NCBI RefSeq assembly: GCF_026210795.1
Contig: NC_089444.1
Coordinates: 2,656,501-2,720,500 of the forward strand
DNA from: Rhizophagus irregularis
Lineage: Eukaryota > Glomeromycota > Glomeromycetes > Glomerales > Glomeraceae
Direction of reading: 5' to 3'
Length of the DNA: 64,000 bases
Made by a program: the position numbers and the translations under genes. Of this stretch, positions 1 through 11,128 are shown piece by piece. How positions within the stretch are numbered: position 1 is the stretch's first letter; each line of letters begins with the position of its first letter. The notes below the pieces were generated by a model that made no database searches, was not told the DNA's origin, and was given only the letters and a program-made list of their open reading frames with translations.

Positions 1-270
1 AATATCTTACTATTCTGAAAATATTGATTTGCGATGATGTTACACGTTTTTAAATAATGGAAGAATGTATACAGTTTATCCAATTACAAACTGGTTTATT
101 TATGTAAAATAAAAAAAATTTACATAATATATATGCAGTGTTGGACAAAAACTATGTACTCAATTGCAAATTTCCTATAAAATAGCAGTTATAAAATATC
201 AAATCAGGAGGATAATTTAAATTAATGATAAGAAAAAAATTTGTACTATAATATTATATAACTTGGCTGG

Positions 271-1122
271 TTAGATTACACAATCTAAACATTCAGAATT
301 AAGATCTTTTGTAAAAGGGTTAAGTAAACGAGATGTATAAATAGCCTGTGAATGAATAGCTGCTTGGTAATTTTTAATAGATGAAATACTTGCTTTTCTA
401 TATTCTTCTGCTTTTTTGAATTGCATTTCAATTTCTTCATTCTCCACAATGTAGAAATCCACTCCAGATGACTTATAAAATGATGTGATTAAATTATTTA
501 CTTCAAAAATATTTGGTCTATTGTTTGGGTCTGAATCCCAACACTTTTTCATTAAATTAATATAACATCTTGGTGCTTCTGGTTCATATATTTCAGGTCT
601 AACTCCTTTACAAATATCTAATGCTAGATGATGGTCATGTGCACAATTGTGAAAAGGTTGTTGTCCAGTTGCTACAAAATACATTATCATTCCAAAGCTA
701 TAGATATCTGCCGCTTGAGTATAAAGCTTTCCTTTTAATACTTCAGGAGCCACGTAAGGCATAACTCCATAAATATTCATTTCATCTTTATTACCAACTT
801 CTCTATATAATCCTATGTCTGAAATTGATATATAATTCATATTGAAATCTATTATATCACTTAAAAATAATATATTTCCTGTGTGAAAATCATGATGAAC
901 CATATTTTTCTGATGAATTTCTTTAAGACCACAAATAATGTTATCCAATACAGATAATTTTGCTTGCCAATCAAAATATTCATAATTTTTATTTATCCAA
1001 TTATTAAGATTTCCTTTTTTAGCATATTTGAGAACTATAATATATTCTTTTGTGTCAGGATTTTGAGATATTCCATAAATATTAAGAATATTACTTCTTT
1101 TGTTTATTGAAAACTTTTTGAT
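271..1122 (-). CDS. Protein kinase catalytic C-lobe exon (TKL-like, last exon)
   Basis: This exon encodes the C-terminal end of the N-lobe and the whole C-lobe of a protein kinase. The hinge reads NIYGISQNPDTKEYIIVLKY, the catalytic loop is HHDFHTGN (an HRD-type loop whose Asp and Asn are kept), the metal-binding motif is DIG in place of DFG, and APE follows in PYVAPEVL. The reading frame extends about 58 codons upstream of the first ATG, to a TTTAATAG acceptor at 1123-1124, which joins in phase 0 to the N-lobe exon at 1225-1619. The stop is TAA at 271-273. The hinge and APE style match the greatly expanded tyrosine-kinase-like family of Rhizophagus fungi. Substrate and role are unknown. The tail after the C-lobe is only about 70 residues, with no further domain seen. 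Confidence 0.88.
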   Translation of the reverse strand: MKKFSINKRSNILNIYGISQNPDTKEYIIVLKYAKKGNLNNWINKNYEYFDWQAKLSVLDNIICGLKEIHQKNMVHHDFHTGNILFLSDIIDFNMNYISISDIGLYREVGNKDEMNIYGVMPYVAPEVLKGKLYTQAADIYSFGMIMYFVATGQQPFHNCAHDHHLALDICKGVRPEIYEPEAPRCYINLMKKCWDSDPNNRPNIFEVNNLITSFYKSSGVDFYIVENEEIEMQFKKAEEYRKASISSIKNYQAAIHSQAIYTSRLLNPFTKDLNSECLDCVI

Positions 1123-1224
1123 CTATTAAAATATTTAAATAAAAAAAAATAATTTAAATATATTATTATTACTTTTGTATAAAAATAAAATTTTCTATTA
1201 AAATGATTTTTAAAAATTACATAC

Positions 1225-1619
1225 CTTATTTAAGAATTCATTGCTAATATTTTGTGAATTATGTAAACATTTTAGGGCAATTACTATATTTGGATTCCTT
1301 TCATGTATTTCTTTAACTTTATCATATTCTAATAGACCATCTTTCCATTTTGCTGAATATACTGTAGTAAATCCACCTTTACCTATTTCCTTAATATTAT
1401 TAAACTGATTGTATGGTATCCATTCAAATACCATATCATCATAGTCATTTATTTTTAATTGCATTTCTTGAATAAAATCATCAACTATTTCATTTCCACT
1501 CAAACAATTTACTAAGTTCATTAAATTATTTTGAACCAAAATATAATCATTCGTATTTGGATTTTGAGATATTCCATACAATATAGGGGATGGCCATATT
1601 TTGTTGAATATTTTTTAGC
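1225..1619 (-). CDS. Kinase N-lobe exon, copy 7 (only intact glycine loop; frame break in its 5' part)
   Basis: This is the copy next to the catalytic exon and the only one with a canonical glycine loop (EIGKGGFTTVYSAKW), followed by the ATP-binding lysine in IALKCLHNS and the helix-C Glu-like segment FLNK. The donor AAG|GTATGT joins in phase 0 to the C-lobe exon. Its length from the shared acceptor is 395 bases, not a multiple of three; the frame entered from the previous exon hits TAA before the kinase part. A start inside this exon, for example at MNLVNCLSGNE, would give a normal two-exon kinase. So the active gene may be just this exon plus 271-1122, with the six upstream copies outside it or spliced differently. 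Confidence 0.8.
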
Positions 1620-1697
1620 CTAATAAATAATAGAAAAATTAACACATTTATATATATTATTAAAAGGTAGTACAAATATTTATAAGAAATTTTATAC

Positions 1698-2099
1698 CTC
1701 ATTTATTAGGAAATCAATAGAATTTTCTGAATTATGTAAACATTTTAAAGCAACTACTTGTCTATATGCATCTCTATAATAATTTCGATGATAATATTCA
1801 TGGTATTTTAGTTTTAGTGGACCGTCATACCATACTGCTGAGTATACTGTCGTAAGGTTATTTTTGCTTGCTTCTTTAATATAATCAAATTTATCATATG
1901 GTATCCATTCAAATACTACATCCTCATCGGTATTTATTTTTAATTGCATTTCTTGAACGAAATCATCTATTTTTTTATTTCCACTTACCCAAGTAAAATT
2001 TTCTTGAACCAAAATATAATCATTTGTATCTGGATCTTGAGATATCCCATATATTTTAAGAAACTCTTTGCAAAATTTGCTTGTTGAATATTTTTTTAC
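1698..2099 (-). CDS. Kinase N-lobe exon, copy 6 (degenerate)
   Basis: It runs 134 codons between AG|GTA and GAG|GTATAA, with phase 0 at both ends. It contains the hinge-like YGISQDPDTNDYILV, the linker GNKKIDDFVQEMQLKIN, EWIPYDKF, and the loop region EASKNNLTTVYSAVW in which every glycine of the ATP loop is lost. The lysine in VVALKCLHNS is retained. No internal stop occurs. It is probably a spliced pseudokinase module; expression is not shown by sequence alone. Confidence 0.7.
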
Positions 2100-2163
2100 C
2101 TAAGTTATAATGATATAAATAAGTATATTTTATAAAAAAAGAATGACAATTAAAATTTTATAC

Positions 2164-2550
2164 CTCATTTATTAGAGAATCGATGAGACCTTGTGAACCA
2201 TGTAAAAGTTTTAAAGCAACTTCAAATGTATGGTATCTTGAATATTTACTATAATAATTATTATTATAATTTAATGGACCATCTTTCCATACTGCTGAAT
2301 ATATTGTAATGGAATTATTTTTCAAAATTAACTTAATTTTATCAAATAGATTGTAGGGTATCCATTCAAATACTATATCATCATTTTTCTCATTGAGTTT
2401 TAATTGCAATTCCCGAATGAAGTCATCAATTTTTTCATTTCCACTTGCCCATGCCAGAACTAAAATATAATTGTTTGTATTTGGATCTTGAGATATTCCA
2501 TATATATTACAAATTTTTCTGTCAAATATATTTATTAAATATTTTTTAGC
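2164..2550 (-). CDS. Kinase N-lobe exon, copy 5 (degenerate)
   Basis: It runs 129 codons, open throughout, with phase 0 splice sites at both ends. Order: YGISQDPNTNNYILV hinge remnant, SGNEKIDDFIRELQLKL linker, EWIPYNLF, then LILKNNSITIYSAVW in place of the glycine loop and VALKLLHGS with the lysine kept. It is the most divergent loop of the series: the Glu-Ile or Glu-Thr before the loop has become Leu-Ile. It is followed by an intron of about 64 bases. Confidence 0.68.
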
Positions 2551-2621
2551 CTAAATATAAAACAAAGTGATGAATATACTTTATTAGTAGTATTAAAAAT
2601 ATTTTTATAAAAATATTATAC

Positions 2622-3020
2622 CTCACTTATTAGAAAGTCAACAGAATTTTGAGATTTATGTAAACATTTTAAAGCAACTTTTCTATATGAAAATCTTGTA
2701 TATTCATAATGACCCCAACCACTGTTGAAATCTAATGGACCATTTTTCCATATTGCAGAATATATTGTTATATGGCCATTTTTGCTTGTCTCTTTAATTT
2801 CATTAAACTGATTGTATGGTATCCATTCAAATACTATATAATTATTGTTGATTTTTAATTGCATGTCCTGAATGAAGTCATCAATTTTTTCATTACCACT
2901 TGTCCATGCCAGAACTAAAATAAAATTATTTGTTTTTGGATTTTGAGATATTCCATGTATACCACAAATTCCTCTGTTAAACATATTAAGCATATTTGTT
3001 TTTGTTAAATATTTTTCAGC
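2622..3020 (-). CDS. Kinase N-lobe exon, copy 4 (degenerate)
   Basis: It runs 133 codons, open, phase 0 to phase 0 (acceptor AG|GCT, donor GAG|GTATAA). Segments: GIHGISQNPKTNNFILV, SGNEKIDDFIQDMQLKIN, EWIPYNQF, loop ETSKNGHITIYSAIW with one glycine left, and VALKCLHKS with lysine. The Tyr of the YGIS hinge is His here. It is one of the six upstream units that keep length in multiples of three. Confidence 0.7.
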
Positions 3021-3092
3021 CTAAATATAAACAAAGTAATAAATATATTTATTATATTAGTAGTGTTAAGAATATTTATAAAAATGGTATAC

Positions 3093-3479
3093 CTTATTTA
3101 TTAGAAAGTCAACAGAGTTATAGCATTTTAAAGCAACTTTATTATTCATTGAATCTCTTATGAAATTTTTATGGCTATAATCATAATGTAATGGACCATT
3201 CTTCCATATTGCTGAATATAATGTTATAGAACTATTTTTGACTATTTCTTTAATTTCATCAAGTTGATTGTATGGTATCCATTCAAATATAATATCATTA
3301 TAGGCATTCATTTTTAATTGCATTTCTTGAATGAAATCATCAATTTTTTTATTTTTACTGATATGATCTGCCATGATTATAGAATTATTTTGAACTAAAA
3401 TATAATCTCCTGTATCAGGATTTTGAGATATTCCATATAATGCTTGAAATGTTTCATATTTTGTTGGATATTTTTTAGC
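3093..3479 (-). CDS. Kinase N-lobe exon, copy 3 (degenerate)
   Basis: It runs 129 codons, open, phase 0 at both ends; the donor is AAG|GTATACC instead of the usual GAG|GTATA. Segments: LYGISQNPDTGDYILVQNN, KNKKIDDFIQEMQLKMN, EWIPYNQL, loop EIVKNSSITLYSAIW without glycines, and VALKCYNS with the lysine kept but the following His lost. The SGN motif before KKIDDF is replaced by SKN. Confidence 0.68.
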
Positions 3480-3548
3480 CTATATATAAATAAAAGAAAT
3501 TGTAAATACATTGATTAATGTATTTAAATATTTGAAGAAATTTCATAC

Positions 3549-3920
3549 CTCATTTATTAAAGAATCAATGGATTCTTGTTTATGTAAACACTTTAAAACA
3601 ACCTCTTTATTTGAATCTCTTGTATCTCTTATAAAACTATTTTGTTGTATTGGACTATCTATCCATATTGCTAAATATACTGTTATGAGGCCATTTTTGC
3701 CTTTCTCTTTAATTTCGTTAAACTGATTGTATGGTATCCATTCAAGCACTATATCACCAAAGTTATTAATTTTTAATTGCCTTTCTTGAATAAAATTGTC
3801 AATTTTTTCATTTTCACTAAACCATATATAATTATTTTGAACTAAAATATAATCTCCTGTATCTGGATTTTGGGATATTCCGTACAATGCCAGGCATTCA
3901 TGTTTTGGATATTTTTTAGT
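3549..3920 (-). CDS. Kinase N-lobe exon, copy 2 (degenerate)
   Basis: It runs 124 codons, open, with acceptor AG|ACT and donor GAG|GTATGA, phase 0 at both ends. Segments: LYGISQNPDTGDYILVQNN, SENEKIDNFIQERQLKIN, EWIPYNQF, loop EKGKNGLITVYLAIW with two glycines in altered spacing, and VVLKCLHKQ with the lysine. Copies 2 and 3 share the GDYILVQNN version, suggesting they duplicated from one another most recently. Confidence 0.68.
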
Positions 3921-3995
3921 CTAAATATAAATAAAAGAAATTGTAAATATATTAATTAAAAAAAAAGTATTTAAACATTTAAAGAAATTTCATAC

Positions 3996-4370
3996 CTCAT
4001 TTATTAAGGAATCAATGGATCCTTGTGAGTTATGTAAGCAGTTTAAAACAACTTTTTTATTTGATTCTCTTGCATAATTTCTAGTATAATTGTTAATATC
4101 CCAATACTTCTTGTGTAATGGGCCATCCCTCCATATTGCTGAATATACTGTTTTAAGATCATTTTTTTCTGTTTCTTTGATCCCACTGAACTGATTATAT
4201 GGTACCCATTGAAATACTACTTCATATTTGTCATCTTTGTTATTGATTTTTAATTGCATTTCCTGGACAAAATTATCAACTTTTTCATTTCCACTGGTCC
4301 AACATATTAAATTTTTTTCTAAATATTCTTGAATGTTAGATATCTCAAAAGAAATTTTTTTGGAAAGCAT
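3996..4370 (-). CDS. Kinase N-lobe exon, copy 1 (likely gene start of the array)
   Basis: This is the first unit of the array in transcription order. It lacks the hinge-type 5' half found in the others and begins with its own leader MLSKKISFEISNIQEYLE, so 4370 is a plausible start codon; an in-frame ATG also exists at 4397. The linker SGNEKVDNFVQEMQLKIN and WVPYNQF follow. The glycine loop is gone (ETEKNDLKTVYSAIW) and the ATP-binding lysine is replaced by Asn in VVLNCLHNS, so this copy cannot be a standard ATP-binding lobe. It ends at GAG|GTATGA in phase 0. A decayed relative of this leader lies at 9127-9469. Confidence 0.65.
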
Positions 4371-4533
4371 TATTATATAAACGCTTAAAAAATTCATTGA
4401 TATTGAAGTATTGCGGTTATATTTATATGTAATTCACAAGTGAGATTTGGACACAAGAATTCCAAAAAAGATAAGCTTATGTAAGTATTACATAAGCTTA
4501 CGAAATGGTTGAAATCGATGTCAATCATGTAGC

Positions 4534-5612
4534 TAGTGCTTCGACCCGGATGAAAACCGTCATCCGGATTACACAAAAAAATAATCCGGATTATATCCGG
4601 ATTGACCCGGATTTTGAATCCGGATCAGATAATCCGGATAGAAACCGGAAACCGGATTGGATTTACAAATGGTCGGCAATAATTCTGGTCAGAATTCATA
4701 ACGCCGGCCAGAATTACAAATTGTGTAACATTAAATTTTCATGCCAGCCGATAAAAAATTTTTTGCCCGGTGGCTAAACTATTTTTCCGGTGTCACGTGA
4801 TGTTAATTTCGGCCAGAATTACAAATTTGGCCAAAATTATCCAAGACTACGAAATTTACATAATTCCAATTTCATTAAATATTTTTATTTAAAACAATTT
4901 CATATTATTTCAGCATTGTCTCAGACTATTGTTTAACATTTCTTTGTAAATTAACTAATTATGAAATTTTAAACAAGATATTTTTATATACAGCTAAAGA
5001 TTACTATAAATAGATGTGTTGGGTTAGTAAGGCAATTTTTTAAGGATTTGTTTCTTCTTTCAAAAATTAAAGAATCATTTGAATCAAATTATATAACACT
5101 AGTTTTAATTTTTAAAAAAAGTTGTTATAATTATATAAATTTATAATATTGAACAATTTTTCATTTAAAACAATACAACAAAATAATATAAAGTTTTTTT
5201 TCTTTTGAACTTTTGAATGTGAAATCTAAAATTATTTGTTATTTGTTAATGTATAAATTTAAATAAAATCTGATACAAACTTCAATAAATAAATTATAAT
5301 TGAAAAATCTTCTTAAACTTACTGTATTAAAAAGTTTAATATAACAAATATAAATTTAATAAATTTTAATAAAAAAATTGGTATTAGGCGCAAAAATAAT
5401 TAAGCCATAATATCATTTAGATATAGATCTTTATGGATCAGCAAAATTATTATTAATAAAAAAAAAATAATAAAAATTTCATCCGGATTCCGGGTCAAAC
5501 CGGATATTTTTCATCCGGTTTATAATCCGGATGAAAACCGTGAAAATCCGGATATCCGAAAAAAAAAAATCCGGATCAATCCGGATTGATCCGGATACGG
5601 GTCGAGGCACTA
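4534..5612. mobile_element. hAT-type non-autonomous element (MITE), 1,079 bp
   Basis: The left end TAGTGCTTCGACCCGGAT mirrors the right end, whose complement begins TAGTGCCTCGACCCG. A perfect 8-bp direct repeat CATGTAGC flanks it at 4526-4533 and 5613-5620, the target-site length of hAT transposons. Both subterminal zones (about 4545-4660 and 5480-5600) are packed with ATCCGGAT-type repeats in both orientations, a typical hAT transposase-binding arrangement. The middle is AT-rich with no transposase, so it must be moved by a transposase elsewhere. Confidence 0.85.
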
Positions 5613-5620
5613 CATGTAGC

Positions 5621-7055
5621 ACAAAAAAATTACATATGATGATTTTATGATTTTATGAAATTTATCCAATATGGGTCCTGAACATTATTTAAAACAATAT
5701 ATTCGAATTCTTATTATATTGGCTTATTTATCTTGTGCATACTAACTTATTAAAATCTTTATGAAAATGATAAATGAGCGTAAATATAAAAAAAAAAATA
5801 GAGCGTAATTGTCATATGATCTGCTTGATTTGTGTATATTGTAACCATATTAGTAAAAAAATTTGGTTTCACAATTGGTTGAGTTTTACAATTTTGGTTA
5901 CTACAAAAAGAAAAATCCAAAATTCGTAACGCAGCAGTTTCATGTATAAAAAATCTATTATTTCATCTCATTCATAATAAAATCACTACGTTTTGATCAT
6001 AAATGAAAGGAAAAAAAAAAACTATGTTCAAATTTATTTTTGATGATTTTTTTTAAAAAAGTTAGTATTAACTTTGATGATTCGATGATTTTTTGAAGAA
6101 AATATTAAGGAATAATCAAGAATATAAAAGAATTTGACATTTTGATTGGTAATTAGAATAAAAAATAGAATAAAATGCAAGCAAAAATCATGATGTATAT
6201 GGTTAATCATTAAAAATGCGTAAATCTTAACATTATATATTGTAGCACAAATATTATTCCTCTATCCAATGAAAAAACTAATTATATTTATTAAATCAGT
6301 GGGATTTCTTCATTTTTTTAATTGAAAAACAACTTGTATTCTTTGCATTTCCGGTTCCTATAAATCTTTAAATAATGAGTTATCATCATAAATACAATCT
6401 CTTATTCAATTTATATTATTGCAACATTATTAGGGCATAAAGATAAGATTAATTATGTAGAATTTATAAATAAAATAATAAATATCTTTACGTCTTTATA
6501 TTTTGAGTAAATATACTGATAAATTGACGATATTAAAAAAAAAAGATGAAATAAATCAAACTAATATTGCTATAGCTAATAACATAAATCCGACAAAATA
6601 ATTCATATATTACACTGATTATTTTTTCCGAATTTGATTTTTTTTGTAAAAAAAAAAAGACTTTTTGTCAGTAGGTTAATTCTGCAATATTTGAATCACA
6701 TAGTGGATCAGTTAAAACGTTAGGAGTTATTAGATCAAGAAATATTATCGTTGAAAAAGATTTACTTGCTACATGATCTTCTGATGGTATTATCAAGATT
6801 TGGAAAAGATATAAATAAGATGATACGAGGGGTATCGTGCTTTTAGTTTGGTTTTAATATGAATGAAGTTTTTTTTAATTTTTTTTTTGCCATTTTTAGA
6901 TTCAGTTGAATGTATTCAAACGACTAATCTTGAAACAAAATATCCGCCGATCCGTAGAATGCATGTGACAATTTTGGCTCCGCTAGATGGTTTTTACATA
7001 ATATGCATTCAGTGGTCGCACCACTTCTTTGTAGTTTCATATTAGCTTGCGGAAG
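5621..7055. other. AT-rich intergenic stretch, no gene seen
   Basis: Homopolymer runs and scattered stops in all frames. A 60-codon open frame at 6863-7045 has no recognisable domain and looks like chance. Confidence 0.6.
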
Positions 7056-7057
7056 TA

Positions 7058-8010
7058 CAGTGCCCGGAAAAAAGTCAGTAACCACGTAAAAAATTAGCAA
7101 TTAGTTAGTGAAGTTCACCACTAAGTAAACTTTTTTTCATAATAAATAAATCGCTTTTCATAGATTAAGTAAAATTGTGCGACATAATGAATTACATTTA
7201 TCCTAAAATTTTCAAGCTAATTAAATTCAAAATGAATTATATAGTACAATTTTTATTTGAAAATTTTGTATTTTTATAATAAATTTTCAATTATAGATAA
7301 CTATTAAATTTTTTAGTCTTAATATGTTGTGATTAATTAAGAAAATTTGTTGGCCATGTTAAAAAACATGGGTCCTTAAAATTTCAGGTTGACTGGATTT
7401 ATATTCGTTAAGTTCGCTTTGTTTAAATGCAAAATTTCGTGATGAATCACGTGATTGAAGATCATTTCTGTTTATTTATAGCTTGTTTGTCGATCATTTA
7501 TTAAGTAAATTTATGTCTCAATTTTCCCCCGTACATTTCAAACTTCTTATTGAAAAAATTTATAGATTTTAAGTGCAAGTTTTATAAAATAACAAAGATA
7601 ATCAGTAACTAATTACATGATCGATTGTAAAATTTTGTAATTAAGTCAAGCAAACCTTAGCAAGTATGAATCCGATTAATCTTAAATTTTAAAGAACCAT
7701 GTTTTTTAACATAACCAACAAGTTTTCTTATTCGATTAGAATACTTCAAGACCAAAAAATTTAATGATTAATTATAACCAAAAATTTTGTTAAAAACACT
7801 GAAATATATGGACTAAAATTGTAATAAATAACTCAATATAGATCAAATTAATACGAAATTTTCAGGATATATATAATTCATTATAATACACAGCTTTACT
7901 TATTTCATAAAGAGTAATTTTATTAGTATAAAAAAAAGTTTACTTAATAGTAAACTTTGTCAATTAATTGCTAATTTTTTAATTGCTTACTGACTTTTTT
8001 CTGGGCACTG
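7058..8010. mobile_element. Fold-back Tc1/mariner-like element, 953 bp
   Basis: The ends are CAGTGCCCGGAAAAAAGTC on the left and its near complement ending GGGCACTG on the right, flanked by TA at 7056-7057 and 8011-8012, as expected for Tc1/mariner insertion. The inverted repeats do not stop after the tips: the left half and the complement of the right half align almost to the centre (for example, both halves carry ATGTTAAAAAACATG). The element is therefore one long imperfect palindrome with arms of roughly 470 bp and no coding capacity. Confidence 0.8.
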
Positions 8011-8012
8011 TA

Positions 8013-9126
8013 CGAAAAAAAGGTTATTGTTTATACAAAAAAGTGGTTCATTATATTGAACGACTGGATTTTAATTAAAATCATGTGATTGGTTATAATT
8101 TTCGAATACTGAAACCAAGTAAGACTGTTTCAAATTTTTCTATCAATTAGAAGAATTATCATTATGAGGACATAAAAATTGGATTAGATCTTTATAACTT
8201 ATCATCAAATAACATTAAATAAGAACTAGTATTAGCGAGTGAATATGTTAGAATTTGGAAAATTAGAATTATCAAGAAGTTGATAAAGGGAAAGGAAATG
8301 AAAATGGAAATGAAAAAATCTTTGATTGTTGGATGATGGAACATTGTAAGTACGTTGAATCCTAATATTTGTTAGTATTTATAATGGCAATTTTTTTTTG
8401 ATTTAGCTCTGGAAATAATGTATGAAAGTTCATATTATTGATGTCAAAATAGCTAAAGATGGAGAATCAAATGCCAAGTTGGTAATAAATTTTATTGAAA
8501 ATTCTTTTTTTATCTTTTAATGATTGAAATTGCTTTTTTTTTGTGGTAAGTGATATAGTATTCTTTTTGAAACATTGATTATGGCCTTTATGGGACATTT
8601 TTTAGCAAGAGTCACTTCTTACTCTTACGAATTTTTATTGCTAGTACTGACCTCAGTATGTACATTTTCTTTTTTGGTAATGTATTAAAATTCTTACTGC
8701 ATTAAATAACTAGAAAATATTACTATTTGATAATAGTAATCCTTACAATATTGTTCTAAAAGCCTTTGATAAAAGCTATAAAATAAACTTTTATTAGAAA
8801 ATGTCATTTCAATTTGATTTATTTTTTATTGACTAATGCATACAGTATGTATACTTGTAGTTTATACTAATACTTTTATATTCCAATTATTGACAAAGCT
8901 TTATAAGATGAAATACAAATCTAAAATATTAAATATTATTGTTTCGTATCCTAGTAGGTTTTGTTCTTAAACTCAGTTCACATGAATATTTTAATATTTT
9001 GAAGTCTTGCATTATTGTATTAAAAGATTTAAATACCAAAATTCCTTTTTCTTTTTTATGTTTTATTTGTCATTATGTAATAATTAGGATTCTGTTTATA
9101 AAAAAAAAAAATAATACCAATAAACA
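8013..9126. other. AT-rich intergenic stretch, no gene seen
   Basis: No open frame with recognisable content. The 85-codon frame at 8939-9196 overlaps the kinase relic on the opposite strand and is probably chance. Confidence 0.55.
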
Positions 9127-9469
9127 TTATTTACAATTTTCATATGTTATAGAATCAACAGAATTTTGCAAGTTATGCAAACATTTTAGTATTTGAATCT
9201 CTAGTATAATTTTCATACCGCGCATTATAAAATAATGGGCCATCCCTCCATATTGTTGAACATACTGTTGTAGAACAATTTTTGCCTGTTTCTTTGATTT
9301 TGTTGAACTGATTGTATGGTTATTCATTCAAATGCTGTAACATCAAGGAAACTAATAGCTAATTTCCTTTCCTGTATGAATTCATCAATTTTTTTCATTT
9401 CCACTGGTAATCTGTTTTTAAAATATTTTGAAATTTTAAATATTCAATAACTTTGTTTTGGGAAGACAT
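9127..9469 (-). pseudogene. Decayed kinase N-lobe exon (relative of the 1.2-4.4 kb array)
   Basis: On the minus strand an ATG at 9467-9469 opens MSSQNKVIEYLKFQNILK, matching the style of the leader of array copy 1, but the frame breaks after WK with TGA. Further on, in other frames, come EFIQERKLAIS-like, FNKIKETGKNC-like and KCLHNLQNSVDS-like pieces of the same N-lobe. The donor GT at the exon end is lost. At least two frame breaks make it a non-functional duplicate. Confidence 0.75.
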
Positions 9470-11128
9470 TTTTCAAATGTCAAAAAATGTTTGAATGAAA
9501 ATATATTTATAAATATATGATCATAATGATCATTGTACGAGAAATTCATAGCAACTGAATATGAATGCAACGCTATGGTTTAACAAATTATTTTTATGCA
9601 CGAAGGCATAGGTTTTACATTTTACAATATGAACGTGAAAATCATTGTTTCAACAGCTGTTTTAACAAATTCTTTTTTTAGGCCGCTCCTTGCGTATCTC
9701 ACATGACAAAAGTTGTTGACTATTCATTATAATATTTTCAAAGGTAACACAAATAATAAAAATGCGCAATTTTTTTGTAAGGTGGATTACCTTTTATGAA
9801 TTAAGCAGATATTGTAGTATGTTCTATAAACAAATATATATAAATTTATTTATTATTCATGAATTATTTTAGTTCAGGTAATATAAAATTAATGGAATAA
9901 AAATCCGAGAAAAATAGTATTAAGTTTTAAGCTATATATCTAATATATTTGATGTTATGTGCTTCGAAATATACAGTATGTTATGTCCATTTTTTCTCAA
10001 AACATATTCAATTATTTCTCGTCAAGAAGCCGTTTATTGTTACTTGTTTTTAAAAAATATATTAAAGCGTTAATTAAAATAAAACAAAAATATGCCAATC
10101 CAAAATGACTATCCACATGACAATAAGTAAACCGTACTTTTTTTGAAAATGTGACACGTAATCTATTTACGTTATTGAAAACTGTTAATGAATCTCATTG
10201 TAAATTTGTATATAGCTGAACATACTATAACAAATCAGGAAATGAAATTGTATTGATAGTATCTGCTGCATCAGTGTAACAAATATAATACATATTAGAT
10301 ATCATTCTCGTATCCCGCAAACGTAATTTATGTGCTGTCTTTTATTGAGTTCTTATTTTAAAGATTAAAGTTGGAAAAATTTTTATTTGATTTTGATATA
10401 GAATAGTTTTATAATAACGATAAGTGGAATTGATAAATTCAACAAAGAAAATCCCAACAAAAATTCTCGATATTAAACAATTAGTATGAAATTTATCTGA
10501 CAAAAGAAGCGAATTCATAAAAAAAAAAAAATTATTACATGAGGAGCACGTTTAGATCACAGCATAATTCTTCTAGGTTTCGTATTACTTGTGACTTGTC
10601 AGCCAAATGTTTGTGCAAATTGGGGAGTTGTTCTTATCAGTAAATGGATTTATATGGTTTCAAAATTTTGGTTTCACAATTTTTTAATAAAAACAATATA
10701 CGTTTTTTATTAAAGAAAAGAAAATAAAACTACGTACAAGAATTTTGTTTTATTTTTTAGATGTTGAATTATTTTTTTTTTTGTAGTAAATCGGGTCAAC
10801 TTTTGAAGTGGCTAATACGAAATTTTTTTGATTTAAAAAAAAAAAAAATCTTTTTTATTACACCTCCTCTTAAATTTCGACCCGACCTCTGTCAATATTT
10901 AATTCTCTTTATTCCATCCATATATTCATAAAAAATAATTTTTTATTATTATTTTAATTCTTTTAGTTAACTATTATAATTGTATAACACGTAACTATGA
11001 GATCAATATAATTTAAAAATAAGATGTAAAAAATCATCAAAGTTTATCATATAAAAATAAGTATATATCACGTTTATTATTGCTTGCAAATGAAAACATA
11101 ACTATTATAACCTATCCAAATGTTAATT
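9470..11128. other. AT-rich intergenic stretch, no gene seen
   Basis: No supported gene. Poly-A and poly-T runs dominate. Confidence 0.55.

Larger units (their letters stand above)
1225..4370 (-). repeat. Tandem array of seven kinase N-lobe exons (unit about 0.45-0.55 kb)
   Basis: Seven exon-plus-intron units lie head to tail, each with the same exon edges and a short intron of about 65-80 bases. Six exons have lengths divisible by three (375, 372, 387, 399, 387 and 402 bases) and no internal stop, so they can be joined in any number without breaking the frame. The seventh is 395 bases. This pattern is what unequal crossing-over within a gene would give. Confidence 0.85.

Noticed and set aside
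4505-4777. 90-codon plus-strand frame with repeated DPD/NPD
   Set aside because: Translation of the ATCCGGAT repeats in the hAT MITE; lies across the element border.
6863-7045. 60-codon frame with a signal-peptide-like MKFFLIFFLPF start
   Set aside because: The hydrophobic start comes from a T-run, the frame is short, and no homologous pattern or intron structure supports it.
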